NCBI GenBank assembly: GCA_015487515.1
Contig: WFPQ01000340.1
Location: 1-5,686 of the forward strand
Source: Hyphomicrobiales bacterium
GTDB lineage: Bacteria; Pseudomonadota; Alphaproteobacteria; Rhizobiales; Devosiaceae
Direction: 5' to 3'
Length of the DNA: 5,686 bases
This document shows, piece by piece, positions 1 to 4,666 of this stretch (position 1 is its first letter; the number at the start of each line of letters is the position of its first letter). The notes under the pieces are model-generated. The model was not told the DNA's origin and did no database searches. It saw only the letters and a program-made list of their open reading frames with translations. Made by a program: the position numbers and the translations under genes.

Positions 1-609
1 GATCACTTCCGCGAGCAGCTCTATGAGCGCCTTGATTTTGACCCGTCGCGAAAAATGAAAACCTACTCCCGCGGCAACAAGCAAAAAATCGGCCTGATCG
101 CGGCTTTCATGAACAAGCCCGAGTTGCTGGTTCTGGACGAGCCCACCGGAGGCCTTGACCCGCTGATGCAGCATGTTGTTGCCGAACTGGTCCTTGAGGC
201 AAAGAACGCCGGGCGCACTACCTTTTTTTCTTCCCATATTCTGCCCGAGGTCCAGGCGGTTTGCGATCGCGTCGGCATTATCAGGCAGGGGCGGCTCATA
301 AAAACCGACAGTGTACATTCTATGACCGAGCAACAGTTCAAACGCCTTCGACTGCATTTCACCTCCCCCCCGCCTCCCGATAGTTTCAAGCAGAAGGGCG
401 TCACCGAAATTGCCCGCAATGAAAAATGGGTCGAGTTTGAAATTTCCTCCGACATGCCAGAATTCATGCAGCAGGCAGCTTCTTACGGCATTGAAGAACT
501 TGAAAGCCTGCCTGTGACCCTGGACGAGATTTTCATGTCCCTTTATTCCGACCAGTCCGAAATGCAGGATCAGGAGGACATCAGGCACCAAGGGGAAAAC
601 GATGCCTAA
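1..609 (+). CDS. ABC transporter ATP-binding protein (ABC-2 exporter type), 5'-truncated
   Basis: This is the nucleotide-binding subunit of an ABC transporter; it hydrolyses ATP on the cytoplasmic face to drive the membrane partner encoded next. The frame is open from base 1, leaving 202 residues; the start, Walker A and Q-loop lie upstream of the window. Visible motifs are a variant signature YSRGNKQK (residues 22-29 of the fragment), Walker B LLVLDEP with catalytic Glu47, a D-loop GGLDP, and the H-loop His79 in SSH. After about residue 100 comes an accessory domain of the kind that ends many BcrA/DrrA-like ATPases, closing with TLDEIFMSLY. The YSRGN-type signature is normal for this subfamily. 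The stop overlaps the start of the next gene by 8 bp (ATGCCTAA), indicating an operon with translational coupling. Family assignment is secure; the exported substrate cannot be inferred. Confidence 0.95.
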   Translation, partial: DHFREQLYERLDFDPSRKMKTYSRGNKQKIGLIAAFMNKPELLVLDEPTGGLDPLMQHVVAELVLEAKNAGRTTFFSSHILPEVQAVCDRVGIIRQGRLIKTDSVHSMTEQQFKRLRLHFTSPPPPDSFKQKGVTEIARNEKWVEFEISSDMPEFMQQAASYGIEELESLPVTLDEIFMSLYSDQSEMQDQEDIRHQGENDA

Positions 610-1432
610 TCTGCTTGCCCACGAACTGCTTTCCCGACGTACCGCCATGCTGGGATGGGGTATTGGCCTGGCACTTTTTGGAGCCATGTATGTCGCCATT
701 TACCCCCAAATGGCTGATTACCTGTCGGTCGTGAACGCAATTCCCATCTATCAGTATATGGGGATCTCCATGGGTTCGCTCGAGGGATACCTGGCCTCGG
801 CGGTCGTGCAGTTCATCCCGCTGATACTGATTATCTACGCGGTGATCGCCAGTACCGCGACCCTTGCCGGAGAAGAAGAAGACGGCACCCTGGAACTGAT
901 GGTGACGATGCCCCTGGCCCGTTGGCAGATTGTCGCGGTAAAGGCCCTGGCATTAAGTGTTGCCACCCTGGTTATTCTGGCGATAGCCGGTCTGGGCTCG
1001 GCCATTACACTTGTCATAATCAAGAGCCTGATCACCACAGACATTACGGCTTTTCAGCTGTTTATCACCATATTGAGCGGTTGGCCGCTCGTTATGGCAT
1101 TCCTGATGACGGGGCTGTTTCTGGCAGCCTGGCTGCCCAGCCGGCGCGCCGCTTCCATGACCCTGACCATCCTTGTTCTGATCGCCTATTTCGGAAAAAC
1201 CATGGCCATTTCCCTGCCTGCGATTGCCAGGGTGAAATTCCTGTTCCTGTTCACCCATTTTGATACCAGCCCGCAAATTTTCACCCGGGGCATCCAGCCT
1301 TACGGCCCCCTGATATTACTGGGGGTGGCGGCGGGGTTCTTTGCGCTGGCATTGCTGAGTTTCGAGCGCCGGGACATTAGCGTTGGCCTTTGGCCCTGGC
1401 AACGCGCCAGACGTACCCCATCCATCAAGTAA
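602..1432 (+). CDS. ABC-2-type transporter permease subunit
   Basis: This is the membrane subunit partnering the preceding ATPase, 276 residues, probably homodimeric in the inner membrane. Hydrophobic segments lie at about residues 16-36, 62-88, 111-140, 150-178, 183-205 and 234-254, giving six helices. Between helices 2 and 3 sits the family's cytoplasmic motif AGEEEDGTLELMVTMPLARW (residues 89-108), typical of ABC-2 permeases that contact the ATPase. The C-terminus is basic (WQRARR), consistent with a cytoplasmic end. The ATG at 602 overlaps the upstream stop by 8 bp and has a purine-rich AAGGGG at 590-595 as a plausible ribosome site, so the start is well supported. Length and topology are normal for the family. 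No substrate clue is visible; export of a lipid, peptide or drug-like compound are all possible. Confidence 0.9.
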   Translation: MPNLLAHELLSRRTAMLGWGIGLALFGAMYVAIYPQMADYLSVVNAIPIYQYMGISMGSLEGYLASAVVQFIPLILIIYAVIASTATLAGEEEDGTLELMVTMPLARWQIVAVKALALSVATLVILAIAGLGSAITLVIIKSLITTDITAFQLFITILSGWPLVMAFLMTGLFLAAWLPSRRAASMTLTILVLIAYFGKTMAISLPAIARVKFLFLFTHFDTSPQIFTRGIQPYGPLILLGVAAGFFALALLSFERRDISVGLWPWQRARRTPSIK

Positions 1433-1449
1433 AACCGCAAGCGCGAAAA

Positions 1450-1468
1450 CTGCCTTAAAGCCAGGCAG
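1450..1468 (-). terminator. Candidate hairpin terminator, mainly for leftward transcription
   Basis: CTGCCT (1450-1455) and AGGCAG (1463-1468) form a perfect 6-bp stem with a 7-base loop. Read on the minus strand the stem is followed directly by TTTT (1449-1446), a short intrinsic-terminator layout. On the plus strand no T-run follows, so it would be weak for the ABC operon ending 17 bases upstream, although position alone would suit that role. Confidence 0.35.
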
Positions 1469-1637
1469 CCCCCAAAATCGCCACACAGGCCAGAAACTGA
1501 ATATAACTGGCAATCCGAACCGGACTGCCCCCAGGACCGGAGCCGCCGGGATTGCCTTAAGCACATTTTCAGACTGATTGGGCGATCATGAAAACTGGAC
1601 CAGACCATATCGAGGGAACTGAAGGCTCTGTCGATGG

Positions 1638-1714
1638 CAGGCATCATGCAGACATCACGCAGACATCACGCAGGCATCATGCAGGCATCATGCAGGCATC
1701 ATGCAGGCATCATG
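1638..1714. repeat. Seven tandem copies of an 11-bp unit
   Basis: Seven uninterrupted copies of CAGGCATCATG begin at 1638, 1649, 1660, 1671, 1682, 1693 and 1704. Copies 1 and 4-7 are identical. Copies 2 and 3 are identical to each other and differ from the rest at two places (CAGACATCACG). The 11-bp period is not a multiple of three and no coding frame is present, so this is a non-coding minisatellite. The unit carries the near-palindrome GCATCATGC. Its function is unknown; the period is close to one DNA helical turn. Confidence 0.95.
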
Positions 1715-1776
1715 CCATGCCCGATATACCATCCAAATGATATCCACGAGAAGCCGTAGCGAACTACATGGGGAGC

Positions 1777-1811
1777 AAAAACCGCTTAACTGCCTGTCTT
1801 AGAGGGTTTTT
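1777..1811 (-). terminator. Candidate terminator just after tRNA-Phe, possibly bidirectional
   Basis: AAAAACC (1777-1783) pairs with GGTTTTT (1805-1811) across a 21-base loop. On the minus strand the structure begins two bases past the tRNA CCA end, and its distal arm ends in five T. On the plus strand the other arm also ends in five T. The stem is only 7 bp and A/T-rich with a large loop, so it is weak by sequence. Its position immediately behind the tRNA is the main support. Confidence 0.35.
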
Positions 1812-1812
1812 A

Positions 1813-1887
1813 TGGTGCCCGGGGGCGGATTTGAACCACCGACACGAGGATTTTCAGTCCACTGCTCTACCCCTGAGCTACCCGGGC
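1813..1887 (-). tRNA. tRNA-Phe (anticodon GAA)
   Basis: The minus strand folds into a complete 75-base tRNA: a perfect 7-bp acceptor stem (GCCCGGG/CCCGGGC), bases TA at 8-9, D-stem GCTC/GAGC with a 7-base loop, anticodon loop CTGAAAA giving anticodon GAA, 5-base variable region GTGTC, T-stem GGTGG/CCGCC with loop TTCAAAT, discriminator A, and an encoded CCA (1813-1815). The anticodon stem GTGGA/TCCTC has one T-T mismatch at 28-42, which I recall as also present in other alphaproteobacterial tRNA-Phe, so it is not a sign of decay. The gene stands alone, with its own promoter upstream, and is oriented against the ABC-2 genes. Confidence 0.97.
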
Positions 1888-1892
1888 CAACC

Positions 1893-1910
1893 TGGTAAAC
1901 ACGTTTACCA
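1893..1910. repeat. Inverted repeat in the tRNA-Phe leader
   Basis: TGGTAAAC (1893-1900) and GTTTACCA (1903-1910) are perfect 8-bp arms separated by two bases. The repeat lies between the predicted transcription start (about 1916) and the 5' end of the mature tRNA (1887). In the precursor RNA it could form a 7-bp stem with a CGUG tetraloop five bases before the RNase P site. As DNA it could be a repressor site, though its centre is not symmetric. The structure is plain in the sequence; any function is conjecture. Confidence 0.75.
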
Positions 1911-1922
1911 AAATGCTGGGGG

Positions 1923-1951
1923 TTTATAGGGCGTAGCCAACTCCGTGTCCA
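1923..1951 (-). promoter_or_regulatory. Sigma70-type promoter of tRNA-Phe
   Basis: On the minus strand, TGGACA (1951-1946, five of six consensus bases) and TATAAA (1928-1923, five of six) are separated by exactly 17 bp. The predicted start near 1916 gives a leader of about 29 bases before the mature tRNA. The stretch after the -10 box begins CCCCC, a GC-rich discriminator of the type associated with stringent (ppGpp) control of stable RNA promoters. Confidence 0.75.
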
Positions 1952-2127
1952 GCACCCAAATCAGCAAAATTTAGCCAGGCTCACATTTTATTCATGCCGA
2001 CAACAACCCGCAGGCCTGCAGTACCCTTAAAACAGGCAATGCCATCTTTTCGGACAGGCCATATTTTCATACAAATCTTTTCATGAAAGATGCAAGAACC
2101 GCATCAAACGGGCCGGCCTGCCAGAAA

Positions 2128-3087
2128 CTAACCACTGTCGCGAACAATTAGCCGGACCGGCAACACAACCCTTGAGGGCTCTTCGCCCCGGCGGGCCCTG
2201 TCCAAAAGCTCCAGGGCAGTCTTTGCCAGCAGGGAAAAATCCTGGCGAACGGTCGTGAGGCTGGAAGAAAGATCGGGCAGGTCATCAAAACCGGCAACGG
2301 CTATTTCCCCGGGTACCTTTTTGCCCATATCCATCAGGGCTGCCCTTGCACCCAGAGCCTGTTCGTCGGTCTCACAAAACAGGCAGTCAAAGGAAATACC
2401 TCCACCCAGCGCCATGATGGAGCGATAACCGTCAAGGGTCGAGGTTATGCCATTGACAGCCGGCAACATTACCGGTTCCAGGCCCAGGCGCCTCCCCTCA
2501 TCCATACAGGCATTGGCGCGGACCAGGATATCATGACCCTCGCCACTTCGCCTTGAGGCCATGACGGCCATTCGCTTTCTGCCGGTGTCCGCAAAATGCC
2601 TCGCCACCAGTCTTGCCCCCCCCGCATCGTCCGGAACCAGGGAAAAACCTGTATTGAACCGGTCATAACCGATAGCCACGTGGGCAATGCCATGCTTTGT
2701 GCATAGCTTGATCCTTGGGTCATTATTGACGGTTCCAATGATTATCATCGCCCCGACATCGGAAAGATTCTGGACAAAATTATCGGAACTTACCAGCCGC
2801 AGGGCCCAGCCGGTGGCACTTAGCCTTTGCGACAAGGCCTGGTGCAGCAGAGATACGTAACGAGTGGTGGAATTATCGGTCTGACCAAGACTAAGACCTA
2901 CAAAAGCCAGGGAACCCTGAGCAAGAATCCTGCCGCCGACGGAAGGCCTGTAGCCAAGCTCGGAACAGGCCCTTAGCACCCTGGAACGGGTTTTGGCGGT
3001 TACTGCCTTGTCACCACGCAGAGAGCGGGAAACGGTTGCAGTGGAAAATCCTGTGGCAGCAGCAATATCGGCCAGGGTTGGAGGCAT
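2128..3087 (-). CDS. LacI-family transcriptional repressor
   Basis: This is a DNA-binding regulator of 319 residues, near the usual family length. Residues 2-48 form the LacI helix-turn-helix: TLADIAAATGFSTATVSRSL, then GDKAVTAKTRSRVL and LGYRPS. The hinge helix (residues 50-56) keeps the leucine (Leu55) that in PurR intercalates at the operator centre. Residues 60-319 are the periplasmic-binding-protein-like ligand domain, with late motifs VAGFDD and the C-terminal VRLIVRDSG. The frame stays open another 74 codons upstream, but the HTH begins right after the ATG at 3087, as in the family, and the longer form would be translated from across the operator. A GAGGA lies about 18 bases before this ATG, further than ideal. 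The gene is divergent from a sugar-importer operon with an operator palindrome between them, so it probably represses that operon and itself until a sugar binds. The ligand is unknown. Confidence 0.93.
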   Translation of the reverse strand: MPPTLADIAAATGFSTATVSRSLRGDKAVTAKTRSRVLRACSELGYRPSVGGRILAQGSLAFVGLSLGQTDNSTTRYVSLLHQALSQRLSATGWALRLVSSDNFVQNLSDVGAMIIIGTVNNDPRIKLCTKHGIAHVAIGYDRFNTGFSLVPDDAGGARLVARHFADTGRKRMAVMASRRSGEGHDILVRANACMDEGRRLGLEPVMLPAVNGITSTLDGYRSIMALGGGISFDCLFCETDEQALGARAALMDMGKKVPGEIAVAGFDDLPDLSSSLTTVRQDFSLLAKTALELLDRARRGEEPSRVVLPVRLIVRDSG

Positions 3088-3196
3088 GTTTGTTGATCCA
3101 GCTTTTCCTCTGTTTTGCACAATCCTATAATCGTAAACTCCAGGGCCGCAAGGGCACGGGAACGGATCAATGGCTGCAAATTTGTCGACAGGCCGG

Positions 3197-3225
3197 TTGA
3201 CTAGAAAAATGTAAGCGCTTACATT
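3197..3225 (+). promoter_or_regulatory. Promoter of the sugar-importer operon
   Basis: TTGACT (3197-3202, five of six consensus bases) and TACATT (3220-3225, four of six) are separated by 17 bp. The start would be near 3232, leaving a leader of about 126 bases before the binding-protein gene. The -10 box coincides with the right end of the operator palindrome, so a bound LacI protein would block RNA polymerase. Confidence 0.65.
3208..3225. promoter_or_regulatory. LacI-family operator palindrome
   Basis: AATGTAAGCGCTTACATT is a perfect 18-bp palindrome with the AAGCGCTT core and central CG typical of LacI-family operators. It is the most symmetrical site I found in the divergent region. It overlaps the spacer and -10 box of the rightward promoter and the -10 area of the leftward one. 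It is the likely binding site of the adjacent repressor; no second copy was seen in the window. Confidence 0.85.
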
Positions 3226-3251
3226 AATCCGGCGCGCCCTGGTTTTGTCAA
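3223..3251 (-). promoter_or_regulatory. Candidate promoter of the LacI-family gene
   Basis: On the minus strand a consensus TTGACA (3251-3246) is followed after 17 bp by ATTAAT (3228-3223, four of six but lacking the important second-position A). The start would fall near 3216, inside the operator, with a leader of about 130 bases. The -35 box is strong and the -10 box weak, fitting low, autoregulated repressor synthesis. Confidence 0.5.
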
Positions 3252-3357
3252 CCCAGATGTTTGGCAATGGTGCATGAAACAACGGTGTCAAAGGCAATAA
3301 TGCCGGCACGGGGAAACAAGCACGGCCCGCAAGCCGGGTCTGCTTGAGGAGGAAAAA

Positions 3358-4593
3358 ATGTTAAAATCAATTACAGGAAACATGCTGGCCGTTTCGGCGC
3401 TGGTTGCAGTCAGTGCCATCTCGGCCCAGGCTCAGACGGTTCGCGTTTCGGGATTTGGCGGCGCCGACCCGGTCGTTGTCAACGGCCTGCTCAACGATGT
3501 TCTGGCCGATGAAATAGCCGCCCTTGGCATAAAGGTGGAATATGCTCCCACCGAAGGTGATTATTCCCAGTTCATACTGAATGCACTTTCTGCCGGAACC
3601 GCTCCCGACGTGTTCTATACGGATATTTTCTGGAGCCTTTCGATATTTGCAAATGGGCAGGCCGAACCGGTAAAGGACATGGAGCTTTCCGATGCCCTGA
3701 TCCCGTCGCTGGTCGAAGCATTTACCTATGAAGGGCAGTTATATTCGGTTCCAAAGGATTTCAACACGCTGGCCGTGCATTACAACAAGGACATATTTGA
3801 TGATGCAGGGGTAGAATATCCCAACGACAATGACAACTGGGATACCTTCCAGGAAAAACTGGCAGCGGTTCAGGGCAAACTTGAAGATGTATACGGGGTT
3901 TGCGTGGTTCCGGATTATGCCAGGTTTGCAGCTTTTGCCCTTGCAACGGGCTGGCAGCCATTCAATGCCGAGGGCAAAACCGTTCTCGATGATGATTTCC
4001 GCCGCGCCTTTTCCTATTATACCGGGCTGGTGGCCAATGGGGCCGGAGTGGTTGCCGCCGATATTGGCGAAGGCTGGACCGGGGGCTGCCTTGGTTCCGA
4101 GCAGGCTGCCGTTGCAATAGAAGGGGCATGGATAATAGGGTTCTTAAAGGATGCTGCCCCGAGCATGGAATATGGCACGGCCCTCATTCCCATGGACCCG
4201 ATCAGCGGTGACCGCGGCAACCTGATATTTACCGTGGGCTGGACGGTCAATGCAGCCTCCGAAGTGAAATCCGAAGCCGCCGAACTGATCAGGCTCCTGA
4301 CCAGCGAAAAGGCCCAGCAATGGGTTCTCGAACAAGGCCTGGCCCTGCCGAGCCGTTCGGCCCTGGTGGACAATCCCTACCTGATGGGAGATTCTGCCGA
4401 GCAAAAAGCCAACCTTGCCGTATTCAGGGGAGCAACCGATGGCAATGTACTTCCGTTCTTCTTTGGAGAACTGGGCGGGGCATGGATGGAGCCCATCAAC
4501 AGCGCTCTGAACTCGGTCCTTCTGGGAGAGGCAGACATTGATACCGCCATTGCCCAGGCCCAGAGCCGGTTCGAAGAGCTCCAGGGCGACTAG
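3358..4593 (+). CDS. Periplasmic carbohydrate-binding protein of an ABC importer
   Basis: This is the extracellular solute-binding subunit (MalE-like, SBP family 1), 411 residues, which captures sugar in the periplasm and hands it to the permease. Residues 1-25 form a signal peptide with cleavage after AQA (25/26); there is no lipobox cysteine, so it is soluble. Family features are GTAPDVFYTDI (80-90), the hinge-region stretch GQLYSVPKDFNTLAVHYNKD (126-145), AAVAIEGAWIIGFL (250-263), and a C-terminal helix after residue 380. Cys182 and Cys244 are the only cysteines and could form a periplasmic disulfide. The ATG has a strong site, AGGAGGA at 3347-3353, five to six bases away. The gene is first in an operon divergent from a LacI-type regulator and is followed by a sugar permease. 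Substrate is not determinable; a disaccharide or oligosaccharide is a reasonable guess for this group. Confidence 0.93.
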   Translation: MLKSITGNMLAVSALVAVSAISAQAQTVRVSGFGGADPVVVNGLLNDVLADEIAALGIKVEYAPTEGDYSQFILNALSAGTAPDVFYTDIFWSLSIFANGQAEPVKDMELSDALIPSLVEAFTYEGQLYSVPKDFNTLAVHYNKDIFDDAGVEYPNDNDNWDTFQEKLAAVQGKLEDVYGVCVVPDYARFAAFALATGWQPFNAEGKTVLDDDFRRAFSYYTGLVANGAGVVAADIGEGWTGGCLGSEQAAVAIEGAWIIGFLKDAAPSMEYGTALIPMDPISGDRGNLIFTVGWTVNAASEVKSEAAELIRLLTSEKAQQWVLEQGLALPSRSALVDNPYLMGDSAEQKANLAVFRGATDGNVLPFFFGELGGAWMEPINSALNSVLLGEADIDTAIAQAQSRFEELQGD

Positions 4594-4613
4594 GCAAAAT
4601 ATCAATGGCAATC

Positions 4614-4638
4614 GCAACCTGCAACGGGCGGCGGTTGC
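4614..4638 (+). other. Stem-loop between binding-protein and permease genes
   Basis: GCAACC (4614-4619) pairs with GGTTGC (4633-4638) around a 13-base loop, 20 bases after the binding-protein stop and 25 before the permease start. An alternative register pairs TGGCAA (4606-4611) with TTGCCA (4635-4640). No T-run follows, so it is not an intrinsic terminator. In the malE-malF gap of enterobacteria, hairpins protect the upstream message and keep the binding protein in excess; a similar role is possible here. Confidence 0.4.
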
Positions 4639-4652
4639 CACAAATCAGAGAC

Positions 4653-4666
4653 GGGGGGATGATTTG
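4653..4666 (+). promoter_or_regulatory. Weak translation start of the permease (G-run plus TTG)
   Basis: A six-G run (4653-4658) lies five bases before TTG (4664-4666). The in-frame sequence back to the binding-protein stop contains no ATG or GTG, so TTG is the best start. An ATG at 4659 is out of frame and reads only ATG ATT TGA, its stop overlapping the TTG. A G-rich rather than AGGAGG site and a TTG codon suggest low initiation. Confidence 0.6.

Larger units (their letters stand above)
1433..1812. other. Gene-free convergent intergenic region
   Basis: The 380 bases between the end of the ABC-2 permease gene (+) and the 3' end of tRNA-Phe (-) hold no credible coding region. Transcription converges here, so terminators are expected. 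I see a hairpin at 1450-1468, an 11-bp tandem repeat at 1638-1714 and a long-range stem at 1777-1811. Short open frames here, such as a 64-codon one beginning inside the permease gene at 1383, lack domain-like composition and plausible ribosome sites. Confidence 0.7.

Noticed and set aside
365..371. Seven-C tract in the ATPase gene as a frameshift site
   Set aside because: The frame reads coherently through it into a normal C-terminal domain, so no frameshift is needed.
922..1276. Open frames on both strands inside the ABC-2 permease gene
   Set aside because: They overlap a well-supported membrane protein, are rich in residues typical of out-of-frame translation and have no recognisable motifs.
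1813..1887. tRNA-Phe as an integration site with a flanking mobile element
   Set aside because: I found no second copy of the tRNA 3' end, no integrase and no mobility genes in the window.
2010..2118. Short palindromes GCAGGCCTGC, an ATCTTT/AAAGAT hairpin and GGCCGGCC downstream of the repressor gene as its terminator
   Set aside because: None is followed by a convincing T-run on the minus strand, and the AT-rich stem at 2075-2091 is too weak to call.
3126..3131. Exact TATAAT on the plus strand between the repressor start and the operator
   Set aside because: No acceptable -35 box lies 16-18 bp upstream (TTTTCC at 17 bp), and it is far from the operator. On the other strand TATAGG has only a poor TTGCGG 16 bp upstream.
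3088..3309. 74-codon N-terminal extension of the LacI-family gene
   Set aside because: The helix-turn-helix begins immediately after the ATG at 3087, as in the family. The extension has no domain character and its coding DNA contains the operator and both promoters.
4144..4641. Long open frame on the minus strand opposite the binding-protein gene
   Set aside because: It is antisense to a gene with a clear signal peptide and family motifs; its composition looks like a frame shadow and no ribosome site or domain is visible.
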